Source: Lactobacillus taiwanensis DSM 21401
GTDB lineage: Bacteria; Bacillota; Bacilli; Lactobacillales; Lactobacillaceae
Length of the DNA: 64,000 bases
Direction: 5' to 3'
NCBI RefSeq assembly: GCF_001436695.1
Contig: NZ_AYZG01000051.1
Coordinates: 222,358-286,357 of the forward strand
The notes under the pieces are model-generated. The model worked only from the letters and a program-made list of their open reading frames with translations. It searched no databases and was not told the DNA's origin. The translations under genes were made by a program, and so were the position numbers. This document shows positions 45,954-56,113 of this stretch, piece after piece. Each line of letters opens with the position of its first letter. The first letter of the stretch is position 1.

Positions 45954-48900
45954 TTAATATTTCTTTGTTATTTCGTCAGCAAATTCTCTAATACTATCAC
46001 TTAAACTTCTAAGATATTTAAATTTACCAAATTCACGTATCTTTTCATCTTCCGCATCTGTCGTATAAACTTGTGATGCTTCACGAATAATGTTGTCTAA
46101 ATCCCCATTCATATTAAGATCATCAGTACCTTGAACATGATTATAGATAATTTCGTTAACTCGTTGATTATCTTTAATATCAACTAAGCCCCATTTACGC
46201 TTATAGGCAAGGATTTCCTCACGCATTGATCGATTAGAATATCTTTCTAATATTTCATCAATATCATTTTCTGTAACAGGATAGTTAAAATTAGACCCAT
46301 TATTATTCAAAATGCTGTCTATAAATTGATTAATTTGTTCTGCTTTTTTTCTGTCATCCATTCGATCAGAAAGTTCTTTAATCTTTTTAGCAGTATTTTG
46401 AGCTTTTTCTTCTGCTTTTTTATGCTTTTGATTCATTAGCTCAGCTATTAATTGGTTAAGATAGCTATATGAAACAGTTACTTCATGAATATGCTCCATA
46501 TTTAAATCAATATCACCAAAATCTGCATCAATTCTTTGAGCAATTTTTTTCTTTAATTTAATGGCTAACGTTGTCGTTAACGTTTCTTCTTGTTTTTGAG
46601 ATAAGCCAATTTCTTTCAAAAACTTTTCTGGATTTTGTTCATCATATTCATCATCCTGCTTTGCCATTGCCATTAAATGATTATATTGGCGCAAATCTTT
46701 TAGCATTTGATCTTGACGATTTTTTTCTAAATTCTGAGGAACACTAGTGAATTTATTAGTAGTATCACTTAGTCGCTTAACTACAACTTTTAATTCTTCT
46801 TTTACTTTCTTAAAATTCGGTGAAATGACCTCGTTAGTAACAGACGTATCTAACCACTGTTGTTCATTGGCCGAATTCTTATCACCATATTCTGCCAAAG
46901 CTTTTTTCATTAGCTTCTCGCTTTGAACCGGCCAACGATAATTTACAATCCGACCAAATGGTTTAGTCTGCATATCATAAACACGATTAGTTCTAGAATA
47001 TGCCTGAATTAAAGCAGAGCCTTGCAAGGTTCGATCTACATATAAAGTATTTAATTGCGGAGCATCAAATCCCGTCAGCAATTGGTCAACAACAATAACA
47101 AGGTCAACGTAATTTCCATCATAAATCGTCCGATTTAATCTCGAAACTAACTGTTCTGTATATTCTTTCGCATCTTTAACACCAAAACTAGTTCCAAACT
47201 GCTCATTGTAGTCTTTAATTGCTTCTTCAAGAGACATATTGTTTTCTAACTGATTGTCACTATTAGAATTATCTTGACTAAAAGTAATGCCAATCTTTAA
47301 AGGCTTTTTACGCAATTTGTTCTGTTTCTTAAACTCTCGGTAAAACATCATTGCCATTGGTGTTGAAGCTTTATTACCGCCAACGTGAGTAGTAAATAAG
47401 GCATTATACTCACTATTTCTTGAACGCTTATCCCAATTATCTAAAACGTCTTTAACAACTAGCTCTACATGCTTTTGATTACTGTCATAAACGCTAGGCT
47501 CAATCATGTCGTCCATATCTTCTGGTTGAAGGTTTTCAATTCGATCTTGAATTTGTTTTTCACTATAGGTAGGATACCTTGCCTTAAAATAGGCTGGTAA
47601 GTATTGTTCTTTTAAGACTTTATCCGATAGTGTCGTTTCAAAATCAACTTTGAATCCTAAAACATTTCCATCCCTAATAGCGTCAACAATAGTATAAGCA
47701 TGAATCAAATCTCCAAAAATATCTCTTGTAGTAGGAGCTTTATCAAAATTAGGCGTACCAGTATAACCTACCCAAGCAGATCTAGTAAAAGTAGTCTTGA
47801 TACTTTGAAGCATATCACCAGCAGTTGAACGATGGGCTTCATCTACAATAAAAAGGATATTCTTTTTGGCGATATCATTGATACCTTTTTTGTCTTTAAC
47901 CAAAGCGGCCATCTTTTGAATAGACGTTACTATAATTCCATTCCCTTTAGATTTTATCTTTTTAGATAATACCCATCGATTTGCTGCATCAGTAACCACA
48001 CCGCCGTTACCATTTTCACCTTTTTCAGGATCATAAGCGCTATATTCATCAACTGTCTGATTAGTCAGAGCAACTCGATCAACTAAGAAGATAACCTTGT
48101 CTACATTTGGTAATCTTGAAGCAAGCCAAGCCGTCTTAAAAGACGAAATAGTTTTACCAGAACCAGTCGCGTGCCAAATATATCCAATTTCTTGGTCATT
48201 AATATCAAAATCATGTTGCCGAACTTTATCAATTATTGAGCTAGCTGCATAAACTTGGTATGGACGCATAACCTTAATCATTTGTTTTCTTGGCGTACCA
48301 TCTAAAATCATATAGTTTGTAGCCATTTGATGGGCCATTGGTATTGACAACATACTAGAGGTAAATTCTTGCCAATCTAATACTGGACTATTATCTTCCT
48401 TACGCTGCCATTGAAAGGCAAAAGTCTTATTGAACATTTCATCTGTAGTTCTTGCCATATATTTTGCATCATGTGGTGTCATACCTACTAAGATTTGTAG
48501 CGTAGAAAAGATATCTCCATATTGTTGTTCATGAATGTAGCGATGCATTTGATTCAACGCTTCATCAACATCATGATAATCTGCTTTTTCTTCAATTTGG
48601 ATTATTGGTAAACCATTAATTAATAAGGTTGTATCAAAGCGTCGTTTTGGATAACCAGGAATTACTGCATCTCTTTCAATTTGGTTAACAACTTGATACC
48701 TTGTATTACCGGCACCGATTTGAGCTTGATCAAATACAGTTAGATATACATGTTTTCCAGAATCTAAATCAACTTCAACTTGTGACACACCATTAAGACC
48801 ATATAAAAATTGACCTGCTTCATAGGGAGTTTTCAAATTAGTAATAATTCGTTTTACTTGTGCAAATTCTCCCGCGGATAATGGTTCATCTAATTTGTCA

Positions 48901-49055
48901 CGATTATTCTCTTCTAGAATATTTTTAAAGTTACTCCAAAGCTGATCGGTAGTTTTGATTGAAGACTCATATTTCCATTGTTTAACTCCGCCAAGAGTTT
49001 CTAACTTATGGATTAATTTATCTTCAAAAATTAACTCTGCTTTTTCGATAGCCAT
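45954..49055 (-). CDS. hsdR: Type I restriction endonuclease subunit HsdR
   Basis: 1033 residues. The N-terminal nuclease domain has LPIIQIEEKADY (ExK). Superfamily 2 motor motifs are HATGSGKTISSF (Walker A), FIVDEAHRS, WVGYTGTP, and QAYSRTNRVYD. The C-terminal helical domain is at about 850-1033. ATG 49055 follows GGAG. First gene of hsdR-hsdM-hsdS. The 49056-49188 gap upstream holds its promoter region, AT-rich, with no clear operator. Confidence 0.96.
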   Translation of the reverse strand: MAIEKAELIFEDKLIHKLETLGGVKQWKYESSIKTTDQLWSNFKNILEENNRDKLDEPLSAGEFAQVKRIITNLKTPYEAGQFLYGLNGVSQVEVDLDSGKHVYLTVFDQAQIGAGNTRYQVVNQIERDAVIPGYPKRRFDTTLLINGLPIIQIEEKADYHDVDEALNQMHRYIHEQQYGDIFSTLQILVGMTPHDAKYMARTTDEMFNKTFAFQWQRKEDNSPVLDWQEFTSSMLSIPMAHQMATNYMILDGTPRKQMIKVMRPYQVYAASSIIDKVRQHDFDINDQEIGYIWHATGSGKTISSFKTAWLASRLPNVDKVIFLVDRVALTNQTVDEYSAYDPEKGENGNGGVVTDAANRWVLSKKIKSKGNGIIVTSIQKMAALVKDKKGINDIAKKNILFIVDEAHRSTAGDMLQSIKTTFTRSAWVGYTGTPNFDKAPTTRDIFGDLIHAYTIVDAIRDGNVLGFKVDFETTLSDKVLKEQYLPAYFKARYPTYSEKQIQDRIENLQPEDMDDMIEPSVYDSNQKHVELVVKDVLDNWDKRSRNSEYNALFTTHVGGNKASTPMAMMFYREFKKQNKLRKKPLKIGITFSQDNSNSDNQLENNMSLEEAIKDYNEQFGTSFGVKDAKEYTEQLVSRLNRTIYDGNYVDLVIVVDQLLTGFDAPQLNTLYVDRTLQGSALIQAYSRTNRVYDMQTKPFGRIVNYRWPVQSEKLMKKALAEYGDKNSANEQQWLDTSVTNEVISPNFKKVKEELKVVVKRLSDTTNKFTSVPQNLEKNRQDQMLKDLRQYNHLMAMAKQDDEYDEQNPEKFLKEIGLSQKQEETLTTTLAIKLKKKIAQRIDADFGDIDLNMEHIHEVTVSYSYLNQLIAELMNQKHKKAEEKAQNTAKKIKELSDRMDDRKKAEQINQFIDSILNNNGSNFNYPVTENDIDEILERYSNRSMREEILAYKRKWGLVDIKDNQRVNEIIYNHVQGTDDLNMNGDLDNIIREASQVYTTDAEDEKIREFGKFKYLRSLSDSIREFADEITKKY

Positions 49056-49188
49056 TCATTTTCTCCTACTCATAATATCTCTATGTATTATTTTATATGA
49101 CTTTCGTTGTAAAAAAACGAAAAATATCGAAAAATTTAAGGTTATCTCACTTTATACAACTTCACATAATAAAAAATATGAACCAAGC

Positions 49189-49218
49189 AAAAAAGCTGGC
49201 CAACAAGCCAGCTTTTTT
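49189..49218. terminator. Terminator after TPR gene
   Basis: AAAAAAGCTGGC and GCCAGCTTTTTT form a 12-bp stem immediately downstream of the stop at 49220. Confidence 0.9.
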
Positions 49219-49219
49219 A

Positions 49220-50479
49220 CTACTCTTCACTATTCAATTCATCTAACATATCTTGCATATCAAGATCATCTGGTTGGACTTGCAAGTACTTCTTAATTAA
49301 TTCCTTAGTAGTTGGAATTTCACGTAATTCATAGAACAAGCTAATCATCTGTCTCAAGAAGCTTGCGTTCTTTTGAAAGGCTGGATATGCTAGCAAGAAC
49401 TCACTCTTAGCCTTATCATAATCTTCAAGTCTTTGATATGAAATTGCCATATTCCAGTGTGCTTGTGGTTCTAATTCTTCATCATCAAGTAACTTGAACA
49501 AGTTGATATTAGCTTCATCCTTATGTTCATGTAAGTACAAATTAGACAACTGCAAACGTAAATCACTATTATCAGGTGCTACTTCTAACCCCTTCTTAAG
49601 CAAACGTTCTGCTTCATCTAATTGATTTAAGTTAGCGGCTGCTTTTGCACCCAAACTATAAAGAACTTCATCTAGTTCATTATAAGAAAGTCCTGTTTGA
49701 GCAGTTCTCAAAACTTCTTCATTGTTATCTTCTGCCGCATAAGCTTGAGCAAGCAATGGGTATGCATTAACGTAATCAGGCTGAGTTTCAATTACTTGAT
49801 CTAGATATTTGATTGCTGCCTTATCATCATTAGCTGAAAGCATAATCAAGCCTGCTTCATAAAGAGCATCAATACTTAAGATATCATTCTCATGGCTCTT
49901 AATTTCATTTGCAGCTTCTTCATAATCACCTAATTTAGCCAAACAAGCTGCAATTCTTTGACTTAAGACAACTTCGCCAAAAGTCTTGTTATTTTCTGCA
50001 AGCTGACGGTATAAATCTAATGCTTCAGCGTAGTCGCCACTTAAGTAATCTAATTCAGCCAAACCAAAGTTAATTGCATCTTCATCAGGCGCCATTTTAT
50101 GGGCTTCAAGGAGCTTTTGACGCGCCGTTTCAATTAACCCATTACTTTGATAATAATCAGCTAAATCAAGCAAGCTTTCAACATAGGCATCACTATCTGA
50201 CTTCACATCATATAAAAGCTGTAAACCGTCATCTTCATCGCCATCATTTAATAAAATTTCGGCTAAATATACTTTAAACAAGTCTTCCTTAGGAAATTGT
50301 CCAATCAAGAAACGATAAACTTCTTTAGCAAGATCAGTGAAACCAAGATCAGTTAAATTTTCAGCTAGAGAAGCAAGTACTTCTGGATCATCATTGTCTA
50401 GGGCCTTTTTTAATAAAATGTGATTATTAGAAAAATCATGATTTTGAATTGCATCTAGTAATTGTTCAGAATAAGTCAT
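49220..50479 (-). CDS. Tetratricopeptide-repeat protein
   Basis: 419 residues made almost wholly of TPR helix pairs (LAENLTDLGFTDLAKEVYRF, LLDLADYYQSNGLIETARQ, LSANDDKAAIKYLDQVIETQPDYVNAYPLLAQAYAA). A cytoplasmic scaffold protein whose partners are unknown. ATG 50479 is chosen with GAGTG upstream; the longer frame has no site. It follows hup in the order der-hup-TPR usual for lactobacilli. Confidence 0.85.
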   Translation of the reverse strand: MTYSEQLLDAIQNHDFSNNHILLKKALDNDDPEVLASLAENLTDLGFTDLAKEVYRFLIGQFPKEDLFKVYLAEILLNDGDEDDGLQLLYDVKSDSDAYVESLLDLADYYQSNGLIETARQKLLEAHKMAPDEDAINFGLAELDYLSGDYAEALDLYRQLAENNKTFGEVVLSQRIAACLAKLGDYEEAANEIKSHENDILSIDALYEAGLIMLSANDDKAAIKYLDQVIETQPDYVNAYPLLAQAYAAEDNNEEVLRTAQTGLSYNELDEVLYSLGAKAAANLNQLDEAERLLKKGLEVAPDNSDLRLQLSNLYLHEHKDEANINLFKLLDDEELEPQAHWNMAISYQRLEDYDKAKSEFLLAYPAFQKNASFLRQMISLFYELREIPTTKELIKKYLQVQPDDLDMQDMLDELNSEE

Positions 50480-50527
50480 TTTTTCACTCTTTTCATTTGT
50501 GCTCTCACAATAATTGTACACAAAAAA

Positions 50528-50554
50528 CGTGCCAAGCTATACAACTTAGCACGC
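50528..50554 (-). terminator. Terminator after hup
   Basis: GCGTGCTAAG and CTTGGCACG form a stem followed by a six-T run on the minus strand. Confidence 0.8.
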
Positions 50555-50579
50555 TTTTATTTTGCTAGTAACTGAACAA

Positions 50580-50855
50580 TTACTTAACAGCATCCTTAAG
50601 AGCCTTACCTGGCTTGAATGCAGGAACCTTAGAAGCTGGGATTTCAATTTCAGCCCCAGTTTGTGGGTTACGACCCTTACGAGCTGCACGGTGACGTACT
50701 TCAAAAGTACCGAAACCGATCAATTGAACTTTTTCACCCTTAGCAAGATCTTCTTGAATAGAGTTGAAGATTGCATCAACTGCAGCAGCAACTTCTTTCT
50801 TGGTTAAGTCAGTTTTAGCAGCAACTTCAGAAACTAATTCTGCCTTGTTTGCCAT
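50580..50855 (-). CDS. hup: DNA-binding protein HU
   Basis: 91 residues. [15 protein letters not shown] start, then [21 protein letters not shown], the beta-arm region that bends [18 protein letters not shown] is the standard end. Strong ribosome site GGGAGGTGAAGTGG before the ATG. Nucleoid protein, highly expressed; single gene with its own terminator. The 50856-51018 gap upstream carries its promoter region. Confidence 0.98.
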   Translation of the reverse strand: MANKAELVSEVAAKTDLTKKEVAAAVDAIFNSIQEDLAKGEKVQLIGFGTFEVRHRAARKGRNPQTGAEIEIPASKVPAFKPGKALKDAVK

Positions 50856-51018
50856 TCCACTTCACCTCCCAAAATGAATTAATGATGTTTTAAAAACAAA
50901 CCTTTGAAAATAAGAAAAATGAATTCTTCATTTATTCCCTGAAATAAAATTAGCATACTAGGACGCTTAGTTGCAAGCTTTTTCGTAGGATATATCAAAT
51001 ATTTTTGAAATTTAAGGT

Positions 51019-52326
51019 TTATTTTCGTTTTCTAGCTAAGATTTTGATTGGTGTTCCTACAAAATCAAAGTTTTGTCTCAGTTGGTTAATTAAGAATCTT
51101 TGATATGAGAAGTGCAATAATTCTGGATCATTCACGAAAACTACAAATGTCGGCGGAGTTGCTGCAACTTGCGTCATGTAGTAGATTCTTAATCTCTTTC
51201 CATTTACCAATGGAGTTGGTGTAATTCTAGTTGCTTCAAGAAGAAGATCGTTTAAAACGCTAGACTTAATACGACGAGTTTGGTTTTCATGAACTTCTTT
51301 AACTAGTTTCAAGATATCTGGAACTCTTTGCCCCGTCTTAGCAGACACAAAAATAATTGGAGCATAGTCTAAGTATTGGAACTCTCTTCTGATTGTATCT
51401 TCAAAGTCCTTCATACTTCTACTATCTTTTTTAGGTAAATCCCACTTGTTAACTACAATAATTACACCGCGGCCTGCGTCATGAGCATAACCAGCAACAT
51501 GTTTATCTTGTTCACGAATTCCAGTACTTGCATCTAAAACCAAGAGTGTAATGTCACTTTCTTCAATAGCACTAATCGCTCTTAATACTGAATATTTTTC
51601 AGTCTTCTCATAAACCTTACCACGGCGTCTGATACCAGCTGTATCGACAATAGTATACTTTTGTCCATTATTGGTAAAAGTCGTATCAATAGCATCTCTC
51701 GTCGTTCCTTCGATATTAGAAACAATTACACGTTGTTCACCTAAAATAGCATTTACTAATGAGGATTTACCAACATTTGGTCGTCCAATTACACTAAAAC
51801 GAATTGAATCATCTTCATGTTGGTTAGCCTTATCGCCAAATTCACCAACAATAGCATCAAGCAAGTCACCCATTCCAGTTCCATGACTACCAGAAACGGG
51901 AATTGGGTCGCCTAACCCTAAACTATAAAAGTCATAAATATCTGTTCTTTGTTCAGGATTATCCGCCTTATTTACCGCCAAAATAACTGGCTTCTTAGTT
52001 CTGTAAAGCATCTTAGCAATCGTTTCATCCATGTTGGTCATGTGTTGAGTAACATCTCCCAACATAACAATTACATCAGCTTCATCAATCGCAATTTCAG
52101 CCTGTGCCTTAATTTGTTCTTCAATTTCACCAGAGTCTAAGGTAATACCACCTGTATCAATTAGGATAAATTCATGGCCCATCCATTCAGCTCGGGCATA
52201 AATTCTATCCCTAGTAACGCCAGCCTTATCTTCAACAATAGCTACGCGAGAATTAATAATTCTGTTAAAAATAGTTGATTTACCAACATTTGGTCGTCCA
52301 ACTAACGCAACGATGGGTAATGACAT
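51019..52326 (-). CDS. der: Ribosome biogenesis GTPase Der
   Basis: 435 residues with two tandem G domains: [14 protein letters not shown] (about 9-22), DTGGI and NKAD in the first, [23 protein letters not shown] and NKWD in the second. A C-terminal KH-like domain follows. Needed for 50S assembly. Lies 79 bases after rpsA, with a terminator between. Confidence 0.97.
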   Translation of the reverse strand: MSLPIVALVGRPNVGKSTIFNRIINSRVAIVEDKAGVTRDRIYARAEWMGHEFILIDTGGITLDSGEIEEQIKAQAEIAIDEADVIVMLGDVTQHMTNMDETIAKMLYRTKKPVILAVNKADNPEQRTDIYDFYSLGLGDPIPVSGSHGTGMGDLLDAIVGEFGDKANQHEDDSIRFSVIGRPNVGKSSLVNAILGEQRVIVSNIEGTTRDAIDTTFTNNGQKYTIVDTAGIRRRGKVYEKTEKYSVLRAISAIEESDITLLVLDASTGIREQDKHVAGYAHDAGRGVIIVVNKWDLPKKDSRSMKDFEDTIRREFQYLDYAPIIFVSAKTGQRVPDILKLVKEVHENQTRRIKSSVLNDLLLEATRITPTPLVNGKRLRIYYMTQVAATPPTFVVFVNDPELLHFSYQRFLINQLRQNFDFVGTPIKILARKRK

Positions 52327-52363
52327 ATTATTTCTACCCCTTTCTATTTTCTACTTAAGAAAT

Positions 52364-52392
52364 AAAAAAAGCTGACCGGAGTCAGCTTTTTT
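52364..52392 (-). terminator. Terminator after S1-domain gene
   Basis: AAAAAAGCTGAC and GTCAGCTTTTTTT form a strong stem with tetraloop TCCG-like sequence. Confidence 0.9.
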
Positions 52393-52405
52393 AGAGTAAT
52401 GACGA

Positions 52406-53608
52406 TTAATCCTTATCTTTAAGTTGATCACCAATAATGTCACCTAAAGCAAAGCCGTTGTCATTGTCATTCATGTACTTATCAGTTACAGAATCTTGAC
52501 GACGACGTGGGCGTGAGTTGTTTTCACTCTTAGCAGCATTAGGATCAGCTTGTTTGATTGACAATGAGATTCTTCTGTCACTTGGGTCAACGCTTAAAAC
52601 TTTAACTTTAACAGTTTGACCAACCTTTAAAACATCACTTGGCTTATCAACGTGCTTGTTAGCAATTTCTGAAACGTGCACTAAGCCTTGAATTCCATCA
52701 GCTACTTCAACGAATGCACCGAATGAAGTTAAAGACTTAACTTCGCCTTCAATGATGTCTCCTTCATGTAAACCTTCAGTAGCTTCTTCAAATGGGGATG
52801 GTAAAGTTTGCTTAATTGACAGGGAGATTCTGTGTCTGTCGTCATCAATACCGATAACTTTAACCTTAACATCTTGACCAGCCTTCAAAACATCGCTAGG
52901 CTTGTCAACATGCTTGTAAGAAATTTCTGAAATGTGAACTAAACCGTCCACACCACCAACGTCAACAAAGGCACCAAAACCAGTTAAACGTGATACTTTA
53001 CCTTCAACAGTGTCACCTACAACTAATTGTGAAGCAACGTTTTCGAAAGCTTCTTCACGTTCTTGTTCAATTAAGTCTTTTCTTGAAAGAATTAATCGGT
53101 TCTTGTTAGGATCAATTTCAGTGATCTTCAAGTTCATCTTCTTGCCAATGTAAGGCTTCAAGTCAGAAACGTAACGGTTAGAAATTAATGAAGCTGGTAA
53201 AAATCCACGTGTACCAACATTAACTAATAAACCACCGCGAACAGCACCAGTTACAGTACCTTCAACAGTCTTGCCTTCTTCGAAGACCTTTTCTAATTCC
53301 TTGTAAGCTTCTCTTTCCTTCAAACGAGTAACTGAGAAGAAGAATTCGCCGTTTTCCTTGTCGCCACCAGCTCTTCTAAGAACTAAAGCTTCAAACTTAT
53401 CACCAGGTTTTACCAATTGGTTCAAATCTGCATTACGGTCGTTAGTGAATTCACGCTTAGTGATTACACCTTCAACACCTGCATTTTCAACACCAACAGC
53501 GATTTGTCCATCTTCAACACTTAAAACTTCAACGTTAACAATGTTGCCGACTTCAACTCCCTGCATTTCTTTTAGAGCATCTAAGAATTGATTACTATTA
53601 TCTGTCAT
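52406..53608 (-). CDS. rpsA: 30S ribosomal protein S1 homologue, four S1 domains
   Basis: 400 residues with four S1 RNA-binding domains (about 18-85, 103-168, 188-258 and 273-343; the last two carry GFGAFVDVGGVDGLVHISEI and SFGAFVEVADGIQGLVHVSEI). A charged tail follows. Low-GC Gram-positives carry this shorter form, which may not be a stable ribosomal component. Follows cmk, as is usual. Ribosome site GGGAGG. Confidence 0.93.
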   Translation of the reverse strand: MTDNSNQFLDALKEMQGVEVGNIVNVEVLSVEDGQIAVGVENAGVEGVITKREFTNDRNADLNQLVKPGDKFEALVLRRAGGDKENGEFFFSVTRLKEREAYKELEKVFEEGKTVEGTVTGAVRGGLLVNVGTRGFLPASLISNRYVSDLKPYIGKKMNLKITEIDPNKNRLILSRKDLIEQEREEAFENVASQLVVGDTVEGKVSRLTGFGAFVDVGGVDGLVHISEISYKHVDKPSDVLKAGQDVKVKVIGIDDDRHRISLSIKQTLPSPFEEATEGLHEGDIIEGEVKSLTSFGAFVEVADGIQGLVHVSEIANKHVDKPSDVLKVGQTVKVKVLSVDPSDRRISLSIKQADPNAAKSENNSRPRRRQDSVTDKYMNDNDNGFALGDIIGDQLKDKD

Positions 53609-53670
53609 AATTACCTCCCAATATCATACTTTATTTTAAAGTACTTGATATCTTTTTTCCACACTTTTGT

Positions 53671-54336
53671 TTAATTTTTTTGCTTTTTTTGAATTATCTC
53701 GGTTATTTTGGCTACAACTTCATCAATTGTTAAGTTTGTAGTATCTAATTCAATTGCATCCTCTGCTTTTTTCAATGGAGAAATCTCACGATGAGAATCT
53801 TTATAGTCTCTAACTTCAATATCATGTTCGATATCTTTTAAGTCTTGATGAATACCTTTTTCTTCAAAATCTAAATAACGTCTCTTAGCTCTTGAAGCAA
53901 CACTAGCGATTAAGAATATCTTTACTTCAGCATCTGGTAAAACTGTCGTTCCAATATCGCGACCATCCATAATAACGTCATTCTTACCAGCCATTTCGCG
54001 TTGTAATTCAACCATCTTTTCACGAATGGCCTTTAAAGCAGAGACTTGAGACACATTTTCAGTAATTTCTGGCGTTCTAATTGCAATAGAAACGTCTTTC
54101 CCATTTACAAAAACTTTCTGTTCGCCTGCTTCTTGTTTAAAGGCAATCGTACTCTTGTCGATTAGGTCTAAAATTGCCTTCTCGTCTCCATAATCAACAT
54201 TATTATCGTGTGCAATTAATGTACATGCTCGATACATTGCACCTGTATCAATATAAATATAGCCTAAATTATGTGCGATAACTTTAGCAACTGTACTCTT
54301 CCCCGCTGATGCAGGACCATCAATAGCTACTTGCAT
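53671..54336 (-). CDS. cmk: Cytidylate kinase
   Basis: 221 residues. Phosphorylates CMP and dCMP. The P-loop is DGPASAGKSTVAK (about 5-17). YIDTGAMYRACT, MDGRDIGTTVLPDA and RAKRRYLD are family markers. 62 bases before rpsA in the same direction. Preceded by a terminator that closes ribU. Confidence 0.97.
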   Translation of the reverse strand: MQVAIDGPASAGKSTVAKVIAHNLGYIYIDTGAMYRACTLIAHDNNVDYGDEKAILDLIDKSTIAFKQEAGEQKVFVNGKDVSIAIRTPEITENVSQVSALKAIREKMVELQREMAGKNDVIMDGRDIGTTVLPDAEVKIFLIASVASRAKRRYLDFEEKGIHQDLKDIEHDIEVRDYKDSHREISPLKKAEDAIELDTTNLTIDEVVAKITEIIQKKQKN

Positions 54337-54392
54337 TAAATAATTGAGTTCCTTTCTTTTTCATTCAAAGTAAATTCTACCATAAAACAAAA

Positions 54393-54416
54393 AGTAGAAG
54401 TCAGTTGACTCCTACT
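54393..54416 (-). terminator. Terminator after ribU
   Basis: AGTAGGAGTCAACTGACTTCTACT forms a near-perfect stem followed by TTTTTGTTTT on the minus strand. Confidence 0.8.
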
Positions 54417-54435
54417 AAATAAAATTCTTTTTAAT

Positions 54436-55029
54436 CTAGAAATTGCGTTTTACGAATTTTTCTAAAACTGGTAACAGGGTCCTAGCTAAAATTAAAACTA
54501 CTATACTGTTAATCAATCCCTTAATTAAGTTAAATGGCACAATTGCTGAAACAATGTAAGTTAGAAGTGATGAATTTAACTTAAATCCCATTAAAGAGAT
54601 ATACATTGGTGTTAAAACAAAGTAATTTGCTAAAGACATTACTATCGTCAAAGCAATCGTTCCGACAACTAAGCCGAGAACTTGATACCTTACCTTATCT
54701 TCATGTTTTTTACTAATGTAGTAAAAAGGCAAGATATAAGCTAAACTTGCTAGAAATGCAGCTAACTGACCAACCATCGAAATTGGATTAAATCCAGAAA
54801 TGAACAGACTCAATAATGACTTAAAAAGCGCGATCATTGTTCCGCCTAATGGACCAAAAACCAAAGTACTAAGGGCAACTAAGGAATCAGAAAAGTCCAT
54901 CTTTAAGTAATCAAAACCTGGAATAATTGGTACTTCAAACTTCATAATTAAAAATGCCAATGCACCAATCATTGCCCAAGCGAGCCAATAAGCTAGTCTT
55001 ACATGACTTAAACTTGTTTTTCTTTGCAT
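54436..55029 (-). CDS. ribU: Riboflavin ECF-transporter S component RibU
   Basis: 197 residues with six helices. Binds riboflavin and joins the shared ECF energising module to import it. FEVPIIPGFDYLKMDFSD, the LSTLVFGPLGGTMIALFKSLL segment and NPISMVGQLAAF are typical of RibU. ATG 55029 with GGAGG about ten bases upstream; the longer frame runs into the leader. Controlled by the FMN riboswitch at 55109-55221. Confidence 0.93.
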   Translation of the reverse strand: MQRKTSLSHVRLAYWLAWAMIGALAFLIMKFEVPIIPGFDYLKMDFSDSLVALSTLVFGPLGGTMIALFKSLLSLFISGFNPISMVGQLAAFLASLAYILPFYYISKKHEDKVRYQVLGLVVGTIALTIVMSLANYFVLTPMYISLMGFKLNSSLLTYIVSAIVPFNLIKGLINSIVVLILARTLLPVLEKFVKRNF

Positions 55030-55053
55030 GATATATTTCCTCCATAACACACA

Positions 55054-55082
55054 AAAGGTCTGCTGCTTCAGCAACAGACCTT
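55054..55082 (-). terminator. Riboswitch expression-platform terminator
   Basis: AAGGTCTGTTGC-TGAA-GCAGCAGACCTT is a 12-bp stem with one mismatch, followed by a short T-rich run, lying between the FMN aptamer and ribU. It presumably forms when FMN is bound. Confidence 0.8.
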
Positions 55083-55108
55083 ATCAATCTAAATCATGTT
55101 TAGTTTTT

Positions 55109-55221
55109 AGCCTGTCTTCTTCCATCTAGACTTTAACTATCGGTACCTAAGGTTCAACTACATAAGTAGCTCGCGGACTCTAACCGCCGGTCGGGAATTT
55201 CGCCCTGCCCTGAAGACAACA
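55109..55221 (-). promoter_or_regulatory. FMN riboswitch (RFN element)
   Basis: On the minus strand: TCTTCAGGGCAGGGCGAAAT, then TCCCGACCGGCGGT, AGTCCGCGAGC, a variable stem, ACCGATAGT, AGTCTAGATGGAAGAAGA. These are the conserved segments of the RFN aptamer in the right order. It precedes ribU, the expected target. Confidence 0.95.
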
Positions 55222-55291
55222 TCCTTTTATTTGTTTTTTACAAGTAAATAATAATACTTCTTAGTAAAATTGTAAATATAAATGTTCTTAA

Positions 55292-56053
55292 TTACTTCAA
55301 TTTAAGTGATTGACCAATACTAATACTATCAGCTGACTCTAAACCATTAAGTTGCTCTAAATGATGAACTGAAGTGTTATTTTCACGAGCAATTTTTGAT
55401 AAAGAATCTCCTTCTTGAACTGTGTAAGAATGTGGAGCTTGATATTCGCTAGAACTGCTACCACTAGTTTGCCAATTGTTTTGGCTAGTGTGAGATGAAT
55501 TTTGCGTAGATTGTTGAGTGTGATCTTGCGCAGTAGTTTGACTCGCACTATTGTCATAAGATTGACTACTACTTTGAACAACTTCACTACTTTGTGATTG
55601 TGATTGACTAGTTACTGCTGGAGTCATATCTTGCGATTGACTTGAAGATGAATGTTCTTCCTTCTTTACGCTACTCTTTGATTTGCTCTTCTTAGAAAAA
55701 CTACTCTTACTCTTTTTACTTTTATGCTTATGAGGTTTAGAAGACTTAGTTTTTGAAACTTTAACACTCTTTTCAGCCAAATCAGTATTAGAGTTTGAAC
55801 GCAAGCGTGATGAAACAATCGGAATTAAGGCGATCAAAATTATTGCAACAATAATTAACCCTGCCCATAACTGACTATGATGCATACCATGAGAATTTTG
55901 TTCTGACTCATTAGGAGTTTTAGGAGCTTGCTTAGACTCAGGTTCTAACTCTGCATGGCGATGATGCATTGCGCTTCTAGACGTCGTTGGACGTTGAAAG
56001 TGCTTGTATGGGCCCTTTGGTTCTTTATTGTCCTGAGATTTATTTTCCTTCAT
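55292..56053 (-). CDS. LysM-domain membrane-anchored protein
   Basis: 253 residues. A His-rich cytoplasmic N-terminus (HHRHAELEPE) is followed by one membrane helix (about 62-82). A Lys/Ser linker and then a Ser/Gln-rich spacer (about 90-205) follow. A C-terminal LysM domain (SYTVQEGDSLSKIARENNTS to SIGQSLKLK) binds peptidoglycan. No catalytic domain. Probably a cell-wall-associated protein. Single gene between ribU and rluB. Confidence 0.85.
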   Translation of the reverse strand: MKENKSQDNKEPKGPYKHFQRPTTSRSAMHHRHAELEPESKQAPKTPNESEQNSHGMHHSQLWAGLIIVAIILIALIPIVSSRLRSNSNTDLAEKSVKVSKTKSSKPHKHKSKKSKSSFSKKSKSKSSVKKEEHSSSSQSQDMTPAVTSQSQSQSSEVVQSSSQSYDNSASQTTAQDHTQQSTQNSSHTSQNNWQTSGSSSSEYQAPHSYTVQEGDSLSKIARENNTSVHHLEQLNGLESADSISIGQSLKLK

Positions 56054-56113
56054 TCCAAGATCCTCCGATTAAAGATTATTAGTTTTATTTTATCACAGCT
56101 TGTAAAGTGTGTG